Source of the DNA: JAGQOZ01 sp041399205
Lineage (GTDB): Bacteria; Planctomycetota; Planctomycetia; Pirellulales; Pirellulaceae
NCBI GenBank assembly: GCA_041399205.1
Contig: JAWKTK010000032.1
Span: forward strand, 13,282 to 77,281
Reading direction: 5' to 3'
DNA length: 64,000 nt
Both the position numbers and the translations under genes were made by a program. Below, piece by piece: positions 50,889 to 60,382 of the stretch; the stretch's first letter is position 1; every line of letters starts with the position of its first letter. A model generated the notes under the pieces. It was given only the letters and a program-made list of their open reading frames with translations, searched no databases and was not told where the DNA came from.

Positions 50889-50987
50889 ATGCCGATGGGC
50901 CAGCAAGTACAGCCGAAGTTTCAGGTTCCGGTTGTCGGAATTGGCTCGGTGATGGAAACGATAAACGCTGAGTTCGCATCAGTCTAA
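50889..50987 (+). CDS. 32-codon ORF ending inside the right repeat (weak)
   Basis: ATG 50889, 5 bp after the previous stop. The product is MPMGQQVQPKFQVPVVGIGS then VMETINAEFASV. Its TAA (50985-50987) lies in the right repeat, so integration supplies the stop. Composition is protein-like, but it is very short and unsupported by a family. Confidence 0.3.
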   Translation: MPMGQQVQPKFQVPVVGIGSVMETINAEFASV

Positions 50988-51020
50988 GACGCGTGATGAC
51001 GACGAATCGTCTTGCGTTTT
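50984..51020. repeat. Right 37-bp direct repeat (attR-like), 3' end of metallopeptidase gene
   Basis: Identical to 50145-50181. It encodes the last residues TIRRHHAS and the stop of the minus-strand gene at 50984, so the host gene stays intact after insertion, as with tRNA-end integration by known elements. Confidence 0.85.
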
Positions 51021-51706
51021 CCTCGTGAAGCCGGCGCGGTCCCCGATTCGTTCACTCGGCGATATCCATGCTCGATCGCAAACCATTCCGCATAGCGTTC
51101 TCGATCGATATAGCTGGTGTTGCGATCGTCCAATAAATGGCCCAATTCGTGAATCAGAATGTTGTTTAGATAGAAGTCTTTAATGGCCTCTTCTGTCCAT
51201 TCCAAACTCCATTCGCCCGGAGCACTTTCCGACCAGCGACCGCCATACATCTTGGCTTCGTTCAATTGAGCTGGCTGAGGCGGACGACCGTAGTATTCGG
51301 TCATTCCTTCTTCAATGGGGTACAAATACAACGCCGATCCCCATTGCATGCCGTAGCAAGGAAAGCTTTTCTTTTTGCGAGTCATCCGGCTGAGCTGAAC
51401 CACTTCCAGAGGCGCCACCATTTCGTCGGGCAGCTGAGCAAGCCGTTCGCGGATCTCTTCTGGCGTTACTACATGCCGAAATCCGGGCCCAGGAGACTGA
51501 ACTACAATGCGATAGGACTTACCTTGTGTCGCTTCGCCTTGGGGTTCGTGCCAATCTTCAGGCGGAGAAAAAGGAAACTTCTGATTCTTGTCCATGCCGC
51601 GAGTTCGCTGACTGAGCGAACTGCCGTAACGAAATCGTCGTCCGACCACCGGATGCGGTGACGAATTTCTGATTCGCTTCGGTTTGTTTTGCTTGTGGCG
51701 ACTCAT
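50984..51706 (-). CDS. Metallopeptidase-like protein with HExxH motif, unknown family
   Basis: A 240-residue protein from ATG 51706 (51718 is also possible). The only clear motif is NNILIHELGHLLDDRNTSYI followed by DRERYAEWFAIEHGYR: HELGH gives the zinc His pair and Glu, and a downstream Glu could be a third ligand. Earlier blocks (YGMQWGSALYLYPIEEGMTE) are structured but unknown to me. The C-terminus (KRKTIRRHHAS) is basic. No signal peptide. Its 3' end served as the insertion site of the 839-bp element. Intact. Confidence 0.6.
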   Translation of the reverse strand: MSRHKQNKPKRIRNSSPHPVVGRRFRYGSSLSQRTRGMDKNQKFPFSPPEDWHEPQGEATQGKSYRIVVQSPGPGFRHVVTPEEIRERLAQLPDEMVAPLEVVQLSRMTRKKKSFPCYGMQWGSALYLYPIEEGMTEYYGRPPQPAQLNEAKMYGGRWSESAPGEWSLEWTEEAIKDFYLNNILIHELGHLLDDRNTSYIDRERYAEWFAIEHGYRRVNESGTAPASRGKRKTIRRHHAS

Positions 51707-51949
51707 GGCTTCTGACAATCAAAAACGCGAAATGAACTTCCTAAACGCCTCTACAACATTGTACGGCATCCAGGCTCGTTTGGTCAGCTTCATGCTACTT
51801 ACCAAGTCGCACGATTTTCAAGACCAATTCCGCAAGTCGTTTGTATGAAACCAGTTAAGTAAACGCGTTGTCGCAGACACCTTTCCGTCTCTTTTCTTGA
51901 CACCCCTCAATGGGGCTGTTTTCAAGCGGCTGTTTGTTTCCGTTTCCAA

Positions 51950-53206
51950 TCACGGATTTGCCATAAAAACAACTATCATTAGCACAATACAGAGGATGGT
52001 CAGAATCAGGATAACCAGCCACACAGACCAAGATCGGCGCACGCGTGTCGGACGCTGACTTGGGCGAGTATTCGAATCGGGCGTTTTGATTTTGATTTCG
52101 GCGACGCTACCGAGCTGCTTGGCTGTACCTTCAATCGACGATGGCGTTTCCTTTACAGGCTTTTTTTGCTTGCCAATTTGACCAGCCAGCCAAGACTCTA
52201 ATTCGCCAGCGATTTCGGCCATGGTTTGATACCGATCTGCCGGTTCTTTTTGCAGCATTCTGACGCAATACTGGACCACGGAAGGCGGGCAATCGGGACG
52301 GAACAGCGCAACATCGGGTGGCTCGTCGGTTTGATGTTTTTGAATTCGCTGAGCGAACGTGCCGCCGGCAAACGGAGGATGCCCGCTCAGTAAATAAAAC
52401 AAGGTACAACCCAAGCTGTAAATGTCTGCTCGCGAATCAACGTCATAGCAGTCTACGGCTTGCTCTGGGGCTAGATAGTCGGCCGTGCCCAGCAGTATAC
52501 GAGTTCCTTCGGCAAGCCCATCGGGGCCTTGCGTCTTTTCGGGGAAGTAGGCCAAGCCCAGATCCAGCAATTTCACCGCATCTTGTTCGGTAACCAGTAA
52601 GTTGGACGGCTTTACATCTCGGTGGACCAAACCGGCTTGGTGAGCGTGTTCCAGCCCTAAAGCGGCTTGCCTGGCATAATCGACCGCCTTCTTTACTTCT
52701 AACGGTCCGTTCTGTTTTACCAATTGATGCAGATTGATCCCGCGAACATACTCCATGACCAGATAATGCAGTTCGCCTTCGACATCGACATCATACGCGC
52801 GAACAATATTGGGATGATGCAGCTGCGCGGCTGCCTTCGCTTCTAGACGAAAGCGTTCGACATACCCTGGTTCCGAGACACGCGACGGCGGCAAGACTTT
52901 GATGGCAACCAAGCGGTTCATCCGTGCATGACGAGCCAAATAGACGTTGCTCATACCACCAGCGCCCACATGATCCAGCAGGCGGTATTTGCCAAGAAAG
53001 AAGCCTTTAAACTTGCCGGCCAGCAATTTCTTGGCATGCCACGGTGTGATCCAGTCCAGTTTTATCAATCGCTTGGCAAGCTGTTCCACATTCTGATTGC
53101 TACTCGTTTTGAACTCGTTCTCCAGCAAGTCCGACAGTCGTTGCGAATCTACCAGCCGACTCTGCTGCAGCAACTGCACGAACGTTGAAAACGAAGGAAC
53201 CGACAT
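51950..53206 (-). CDS. Membrane-anchored serine/threonine protein kinase
   Basis: A 418-residue kinase from ATG 53206; the longer reading to 53368 is not protein-like. Residues ~1-65 are a helical domain that often precedes planctomycete kinases (LLQQSRLVDSQRLSDLLENE). Kinase domain: GAGGMSNVYLARH (81-93), Lys103 in AIKVLPPS, HRDVKPSN (195-202), DLG in place of DFG (215-217), GTADYLAPEQAVD. One C-terminal membrane span at ~395-415 (SVWLVILILTILCIVLMIVV), so the catalytic part is cytoplasmic with no outer sensor domain. The substrate is unknown. Full length. Divergent from the glutaredoxin gene. Confidence 0.88.
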   Translation of the reverse strand: MSVPSFSTFVQLLQQSRLVDSQRLSDLLENEFKTSSNQNVEQLAKRLIKLDWITPWHAKKLLAGKFKGFFLGKYRLLDHVGAGGMSNVYLARHARMNRLVAIKVLPPSRVSEPGYVERFRLEAKAAAQLHHPNIVRAYDVDVEGELHYLVMEYVRGINLHQLVKQNGPLEVKKAVDYARQAALGLEHAHQAGLVHRDVKPSNLLVTEQDAVKLLDLGLAYFPEKTQGPDGLAEGTRILLGTADYLAPEQAVDCYDVDSRADIYSLGCTLFYLLSGHPPFAGGTFAQRIQKHQTDEPPDVALFRPDCPPSVVQYCVRMLQKEPADRYQTMAEIAGELESWLAGQIGKQKKPVKETPSSIEGTAKQLGSVAEIKIKTPDSNTRPSQRPTRVRRSWSVWLVILILTILCIVLMIVVFMANP

Positions 53207-53396
53207 GGTCGAACCAAATGCAAACGGAAAATGAGACCTGATAAATTGATATTCGCAGAATACCATGCTCGGCAGTGTCCCGCACACCCTGGCAGAAACT
53301 TCTACTGTGACATAGGCTAATCCGAAACGTCTCGTTCCGTGCCTTCGCAATAATACCCAGTCGCCCATTCACGTTTATCATGGAGACCAAAAAAAC

Positions 53397-53624
53397 ATGT
53401 CGGTCATTCTGTACACGCGACAGGGCTGCCACCTCTGTGATGAAGCTCTTTCATTGTTGATGCAATACGGTTTGACGCCGGAAATTGTCGACATTGATAC
53501 CGATGCCGACTTGCAGAAACAATTCACCACGTGTGTTCCGGTTGTCCAGGTGGATGGCAAAATCCGATTTCGCGGCAAGGTGAATGAAGTTCTGTTGCGG
53601 CGACTTGTAGAAAAGCTGGGATAA
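53397..53624 (+). CDS. Glutaredoxin-like (DUF836 type) protein
   Basis: A 75-residue protein with a thioredoxin fold. ILYTRQGCHLCDEALSLL holds the redox pair CHLC (Cys11, Cys14), and CVPVVQVDGKIRFRG has the cis-Pro turn. It probably reduces protein disulfides or carries electrons; the electron donor is unknown. Its TAA overlaps the next gene's ATG by one base (ATAATG), implying coupled translation. Confidence 0.85.
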   Translation: MSVILYTRQGCHLCDEALSLLMQYGLTPEIVDIDTDADLQKQFTTCVPVVQVDGKIRFRGKVNEVLLRRLVEKLG

Positions 53625-54310
53625 TGTCCTCCACGCTAATTGGCATGTTCGCCAAACATTGGCTTCCCGGTCAATGTAAGACTCGGCTGGCAAAAAGCAT
53701 TGGATTCGAAAACGCCGCTTGGCTCCATCGGCGTTTTGTGCAACATCTGATCGCACGAATCGATTTGAATCCTTTCGACAAACAGCTGGTCTTTTCGCCG
53801 CCTCATCGACAAAGCGAATTTCACCGCCTGATTCGGAATACGGATTGGCACCTGCACCCGCAATCGCCGGGCGACTTGGGACAGCGGATGCAATCATTCT
53901 TTGCACATGCGTTCACTGCGGGATATCAACGCGTTGTGTTGATTGGCTCGGATTCGCCAGACCTGCCGGATGCGATCATCCAAAATGCGTTCGCGAAGCT
54001 GACGTCGCATGACGTGGTGTTGTCACCGACAACGGATGGCGGCTATTGCTTGGTAGGGCAAAGCCGCTTTGTTCCCACAATGTTTGCATCGATCGAATGG
54101 AGTTCGCCGCGCGTTTTCCACGATACGATGGAACGCCTTGACGAACAAAACGTGACGTTCGCCACACTCTGCACCTGGCATGACATCGACACCCTGGACG
54201 ATCTTCAAGCGTTCATGCTTCGCCACCAATCGTCACGCACCACTTCGGAAAACCAGTCGCTCGTTCAAGACGTTCGCAGCGTACTGGCCACTCACGGTAT
54301 TTCGAACTAA
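53624..54310 (+). CDS. TIGR04282/DUF2064-type glycosyltransferase-like protein
   Basis: A 228-residue protein. The N-terminus FAKHWLPGQCKTRLAKSIGF carries the nucleotide-binding opening of the family (AKxPxPGxxKTRLA). VVLIGSDSPDLPDAIIQNAF and VVLSPTTDGGYCLVGQS are the metal/nucleotide-sugar motifs of GT-A fold enzymes. Relatives are linked to arsenosugar synthesis and to nucleotidyl/glycosyl transfer; the reaction is not fixed here. Overlaps the glutaredoxin gene by one base and forms an operon with it. Confidence 0.82.
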   Translation: MSSTLIGMFAKHWLPGQCKTRLAKSIGFENAAWLHRRFVQHLIARIDLNPFDKQLVFSPPHRQSEFHRLIRNTDWHLHPQSPGDLGQRMQSFFAHAFTAGYQRVVLIGSDSPDLPDAIIQNAFAKLTSHDVVLSPTTDGGYCLVGQSRFVPTMFASIEWSSPRVFHDTMERLDEQNVTFATLCTWHDIDTLDDLQAFMLRHQSSRTTSENQSLVQDVRSVLATHGISN

Positions 54311-54608
54311 GCCATTGCGTGGCAGCTTCCTGTAACCGGACTGCGGCCCCCAGGAAGAGTTGGAAAATCGAGAAATCTGTCGGGACACCGCCATTCTGTG
54401 ATCCTGTTGGAGCAAGAAAAAACGAAAATGTCGATTATTGCGGGTTGCCACTAGTAGATTCATTTTGCATCCTTCTCCCCCGTTGTAGTTGCACGTCTGT
54501 GCTTCTAGATTCGTCTGACACCCAGTCATTTTCACCGGAGCATCAGCGGCGGCACCATCTCGCTCTCGTACTACCCGTTCGACCAAGCACGCCCAGCGAC
54601 GACGCCGT
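54311..54608. other. Leader region before the giant surface gene
   Basis: About 300 bp. The frame of the giant gene is open from ~54527 (SRSRTTRSTKHAQ and then RRRR), so the true start may lie upstream of 54609, but there is no ATG or GTG in it. An earlier frame change is possible. No RNA gene seen. Confidence 0.4.
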
Positions 54609-57600
54609 TTGCAAAAACGTCGCCAACAATTCGGTCAAGCCCGCAACCACTTGGCTGAACAGCTTGAACCTCGTCTACTGCTAACCGTTTCGTCGGCACT
54701 CAATCATTTTTTGGTTTCTGGCAATGAACCGATTGCGGCTGCGACGGGGATCGTCGATTCGGACCCGACGATCGACTTGCTTGCCATTAGCGCCGACGGC
54801 CAAATGCTGGTCGCGCTCAACGGAGGTAACGATGCCTGGGCGAATTCGTCGTTGATTGATTTAGGAACGGGACCGCTCAACGGATTTACGGCTGGCCGAA
54901 TCAATACCGATCCGTTTTTGGACTTCGTTGCACAAGGCGATTCGGAATTACAAGTATTTCATGGCGATGGCACTGGTGGATTTAGTCGCACACAGACGTT
55001 GAATTCGCCAATGGGAACCAGTTTTGCGACCAACGATGGACGGCCAGTCCAGATGACGCTTGCGCCCATCAATTCCGACGTGACTGCCGACTTGTTGACC
55101 GTTTCTCCTGATACCAACGAACTGCTGTATTATTTCGGGCAACCAGATGGCAGTTTTGCCGATGCGGCACGATATGATTCCGGCAGAACGTCACCGGTAG
55201 CTACGATCGTCGGGCAATTCATTGGCGACCTTCGTCCGGACGTTGCGGTGGGACACGCTGATGGTTCGATCACCTTTTTTGAAAGTGACGGGCAACAACT
55301 TCTTTTTCGTTCGGATTTGACAATCCATGGCCTGGGCAGTATTCACGACCTAGCCGCACTGGATGCGGACCGTGACGGTGACTTGGACTTGGTTGTCAGC
55401 GGTGGAACTCGAATGTCTTCGCACCCGATGGAACGTCAATCCATACCAGCAGCTCCAGCAATATCGGCAACCATGATTTTGGCGCCTTCGTGCTAGATCA
55501 GACGGGCACCTACACTATTCGGTTTGATGGCCCCGGCGATGATCTGCCATCCTACGGTTTTACGTTGCATGAAGTCCCCGCGACGTCTGTCACACCGGTC
55601 AACATGGGTGATCTGATCGAAGGTAGCATTGATGTTCCCGGTGAACGAGACCGCTTTACCTTTGCAGCAAATGGCGGCGACCAGTTGTACTTCGACGCGA
55701 TTACCGGCGGCAGCAACAATTACTCCTGGAGCCTCACGGCACCCGATGGTTCGGTCGTGTTTAGTGACAAGCATCGTGATCAAGCGAACTTGGTTATGCC
55801 ACTGACCGGAACCTATACGCTGGAGGTCGACGGTACAGCCGATCAAATAGGCGCGTACAGCTCGCAAATCATCGCCGTACCGCCGCCGGACGAATATTTC
55901 ATTTCAATCGGCGACACGGAACGCTTTAACGAAACCGTCAGCGGCGATATCGAAATGTTTCTGTCCGTTGATCGCTGGTTCTTTGATGCTACGGCTGGCG
56001 ATAAGATCTTCATCGACATGCAAGCGCTCAGCGGCACGCTGGATTACGATCTCTTTTCACCCAGCGGAGTCAATCTGGGCGGCCGCACGAACTTTGTGCT
56101 TCGCACGATGGATCTTGGTCCGCTAACACTTCCCGAAGACGGAACCTACACACTCCGCATGCGTAGCTTCAACGATTCAACTCCCACCTATTCATTCGAA
56201 CTGATTTCAGTCCCTGAACCAGAAACGTTCTCACTCAGTTATGACACGGTCCACACCGGTTCTATCGAATCGATCGGCGCAGTCGATCGCTGGGTCTTTG
56301 ACGGCGCCGCTGGCGAACGACTGTTCTTCGACATGCAATCGCTAGACGGCGGCACGCTGGATATCGACCTGTTCGCGCCTGATGGCAGCGTTGTCTTCGA
56401 TGTCACGAATTTTGTCCTGAGCGTGATGAACAACGGCCCGTTTCTATTGCCGACCGCTGGCGAATACGTATTGCGAGTCCAAGGAACTGGCGAAGCGATA
56501 GCGGATAGCTACGGCTTCCAGATGTGGACAGTACCGGACCCGGAAATCCTACTGGGAAAGCTCGACGCACCGCTAGGTGACGAAATCTTCATCCCCGGCG
56601 AACGTGACCTCTGGCAATTTGAACTTACCGCCGGTCAGCATGTCTTCTTTGATATGCAAATAAACGATGGCGGAGTTATGGAGGTATCGTTAACGTCACC
56701 TTCCGGTTCCACACTCTTCAGCCGAGGCAACAATATCGTGCGTCTGTTGGATACAGGCCCCGTTGTGGTTCCGGAAACGGGAACCTATGTCCTGGAAGTC
56801 GACGGTCGCGACGACGCTCGTTCAGAATACTATCAATTCCGCCTGAACGATGTAACGCCCGAACCGCCCATTCCCATCGCGTTCAATTCGCCGGTCAGCG
56901 GAGCGATCGATGTCGGCGGTCGGACTCGCAGCTATTCGTTTGACGCGGTCGCCGGACAGACCGTCACATTCGACATGATCTTCCGCCAGAGCAGTATTGC
57001 CTTTACGTTACTCGCTCCCAACGGCACCGCTGTCTTTAGCCAAAGCAGTACCGACCGCACTGTCAATGCATTACCCGCCACCGGAACCTACATCGTACTG
57101 GTGGATCAGGCCAGTGCTTCCTTCCTGGATGAAATCGGCCACTTCAGCTTCCAAATTGCCGATGCCGCAGCGCCTCCGCCACTTGCGCCTACCGCCGATC
57201 TAGTCGTGAACCAAGTCATCTCGCCCACCACCATCGTCGCGAATCCGGCTTCCTTCGATATCACGTGGACCGTTACCAACCAAGGCACTGCTTCGACCAA
57301 TTCGAACCAATGGATTGATCGAATCATCCTCTCGGCCGACACCAACGTCACGGGTGTTGACGATCGAATTGCGGCAGACTTCACACACACCGGCCAACTT
57401 GCTCCCGGTGAATCGTACACTCGTACTGAAACCATTACGCTTGATCCAGACTTTGCAGCGGATTTCCGTCTGGCCGTGCGCAACGATCCGCTTAACGCCG
57501 TATTCGAAGACCAATTCGACACGAATAACTTCAGGTTTGCCGACAATCTGACGGCCATCTATCCCACAGCGCGCAACATCAGTGGTCAAGCCGAAATTGC

Positions 57601-60382
57601 TCTAGACCTTGCTGACGGCACGGAACTCCCCGCCGGCTCTGTGGTAACGCTCAGTGGTAACGCGGATATTTCTCCCGGTGCCGTCAACGCCATCTTCATC
57701 GTCGACGTCTCTGGCAGCACACGGTTTGTTAACAATCTAGACGCCAACTTTGACGGCGTGGTCAATGCGGATGATGATATCAATAACTTTGCCGATTTCG
57801 CCGATGTCTTGGATGTGGAATTGGGCGCCGTACTGCGAGTATCCCAGCAACTGGCATCTCAAGCCGTCGACGTCATGGTCAGTGTCGTTCCCTTCGGTAC
57901 GGAATCTGAAGCCGCTGACTTAGGCTATGCCTATTTGAACCAAACATTCGCCGACACCTCCACCTACTTGAACGGCAATCTACGCCCCGATTACGAAGAC
58001 GCCGTTCGCTCCGTCTATTCAAGTACCGGACTCGCCGGAGCCAGCAAATTCCGCGACTTCAGTTTTCAGAACGGAACGAACTTTGCCGCACCCCTTGATC
58101 GACTCCAAGAAATCCTGGACATTGCGCCCGACGCCGACAAAACCATTGTCTACTTTCTCAGCGATGGCGTTCCTACCTCGGATCCCACCGTGGAATCACT
58201 GCAATCGCTCGGCGAATCCAACATTGAATTCCATGCCTTTCAGATCACTGGCAGCGAAGTCAGCACCGCCATGCAAAACATGGCGTCCGTCATTGATGCC
58301 GGCACAAATTCCTCCGGTAGTGCTCGGCTGGTAAGCGACCCAGAACACCTGACTGCCGCGCTACTTGCCACGTTGAACTTGGCCGGAGTCACCGTGGACA
58401 ATCAAACGGTCCGTTCGCTGGATGCGGCTGGCAATTTCTTTACGCCCGTCCAACTGCAACTCGGCCCCAACACCTTCACTGTGGCCGCCATCGATTCGGC
58501 AGGCAATTCCATCGAACAGCAAATCACACTGATCGGTGTCGACCCCAGCGGTTCAGCCCAACAACAGGACGTCACCAGCCGCGGCGAACTGAATCACTCG
58601 CACACCACGTTCAACCGTCAGACTCGTACGCTGCATGTTAATCAAACACTAACCAACGTCGCTCCTACGCAGCTCAAAGCCACTGTCACCACCGCCGTGG
58701 ATGCGATTAGCCAGCCTAGTGTTTCCTTAACAACAGCCGAAGGTACGCTGACCGACGGCCGAAATTTCTTTGCTTACGATACCGAATTCGCCACGGGTGA
58801 TCTCGCGCCGCAAGAAGTGAGCGAATCGATTTCGCTGGAGTTCGCCAACCCTCAGCAACAGCGGTTCGATGTCGAATTTTCATTACTAGCCAACAGCAAC
58901 CGAGCTCCCTTCTTTAGTTCAGCGCCCGGCGTGCAGACCACGGTGGACGCAGACTATCTGTACCAAGCCGCCGCGTACGATGCCGACGGCGACACGGTCA
59001 CGTTCCAATTGTTGACTTCGCCGAATCAGATGACGGTCAATGCTGTGGGCCTGATCCAGTGGACGCCCACGGACGATGACATTGGCGTGCATGACATTCA
59101 GATCCAAGCCGATGACGGACACGGAGGAACGGCGCTGCAAAATTTCCAGCTGGAAGTTCGCGCCACCACCGCCAACCGGCCTCCTGCGTTCCGATCTACA
59201 CCCATCACACGCATCGACATCGGCACCAACTACAACTACACTGCCGACGCGTTTGACGCCGACGGTGACGCAGTAACCTATTCGCTGGACAGTCCTCCAG
59301 CCAACATGGCCATCGATCCGCTCAGTGGCCTGCTGACGTTTGATTCGCCCGCCGCAGGCGACTACGCCATCACCGTCATCGCCAGTGACACGCTGGGCGC
59401 CACCACTCAGCAATCGTTCGTACTGACCGTGGGTGACGTCGCCACCAATCCCGGCGCGCCCGTCATAATGTCCACGCCCGTCACAGAAGCGGTCGCCGGT
59501 TCGCTGTACTTGTACTTGCCACTGGCGCAAGATCCCGACGGCGACTTGCTGATCTGGTCACTGATCCAAGCTCCCACAGGCATGACCATTGACATGAACA
59601 GCGGTCGGATTGATTGGACACCCGCCGCCAGCCAACTGGGCACCAGCCATGTCTTGTTGAAAGTGGATGATGGACGAGGCGGCACGGCCACTCAGTTCTA
59701 TTCGATCGAAGTCAGCCAACAGCTTGCCAATCGAGCTCCGTTGATTACGTCTCAGCCCGAATTCATCGCCACGCAAGATTCGCTGTACACCTACAACATG
59801 ACCGCCACCGATCCGGAAGGAGACGCCATCACCTTCGCCCTACTCAGCGGTCCTGCCAACTTGACCGTTTCCCCATCCGGTCAAGTGCAGTGGACGCCTT
59901 CCGCGGCCGACGTGGGTTCGCACCGAATTCGCCTGTCAGCGGTCGACTCGCACGGCGCCACTTCGCAACAGACCTTCGATCTAGACGTCCGCAGTCCGAA
60001 TCTACCGCCCGAATTTACGACGCAGCCTATCACCTCGACATTTGCCGAAGCGGTCTATCGCTACGACGCCGACGCCATTGACAGCGAAGATTCCGTTCGC
60101 TTCGAACTGGTCACCGCGCCCAGTGGCATGACCCTTGATCCGCTCACCGGTCAACTGCTGTGGACGCCCAGCTTCGGTTCGCTCGGCAACCACGCCATCA
60201 CGCTCCGAGCGATCGACCAACGAGGTGCCTCGGCGGATCAGAGCTTCACGTTGGCCGTGACCATCGACGACACACCGCCCACGGTCAGCGTGCGAGTGAC
60301 CGATTCACTGATCGATATTGGCGAAACGGTTGGGATTCAAGTGCTGGCGCGGATAACTTGCGAGTCGATTCGGTGGCGTTGA
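54609..60382 (+). CDS. Giant surface protein, N-terminal two thirds: LEPR-XLL, FG-GAP, PPC, CARDB, vWA, Ig-like repeats
   Basis: Start TTG 54609 is uncertain. The N-terminus is basic, then LAEQLEPRLLLT, the LEPR-XLL signal of planctomycete giant exported proteins. FG-GAP/VCBS propeller repeats follow (TVSPDTNELLYYFGQPDGSF, AALDADRDGDLDLVVSG). Near 55410 the frame drops by one and enters a PPC-like domain in mid-fold (NVFAPDGTSIHTSS), so some sequence is probably missing. About five PPC domains run to 57180. A CARDB-like domain comes next (ADLVVNQVISPTTIVANPAS), then a von Willebrand A domain (NAIFIVDVSGSTRFVNNLDA, with the DxSxS metal site), then five Ig-like/cadherin-like repeats at 58900-60250 (DADGDTVTFQLL, GLIQWTPTDDDIGVHDIQIQ). 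A large adhesive or matrix protein. Confidence 0.8.

Larger units (their letters stand above)
50145..51020. mobile_element. 839-bp insertion bounded by 37-bp direct repeats at a gene 3' end
   Basis: Removing 839 bp between the repeat copies would leave one copy and place the DHOD-like stop ~12 bp from the metallopeptidase stop, the expected undisturbed convergent arrangement. The insert carries a 50-codon minus ORF, a 120-residue RHH/HTH gene and a 32-codon ORF whose stop is in the right repeat. Near its left end is a GCCAAT-CGT-ATTGGC hairpin (50246-50260) and a weaker CCCGA/TCGGG stem. No integrase, transposase or terminal inverted repeats are visible. Repeat duplication of a gene 3' end is the hallmark of site-specific integration, so I infer a small satellite-like element moved by a recombinase encoded elsewhere. 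A tandem duplication is a less likely alternative, because the 839 bp themselves are not repeated. Confidence 0.6.

Noticed and set aside
50145..51020. Integron gene cassette with attC
   Set aside because: The repeats do not show the GTTRRRY core and long imperfect palindrome of attC, and no array of cassettes is present.
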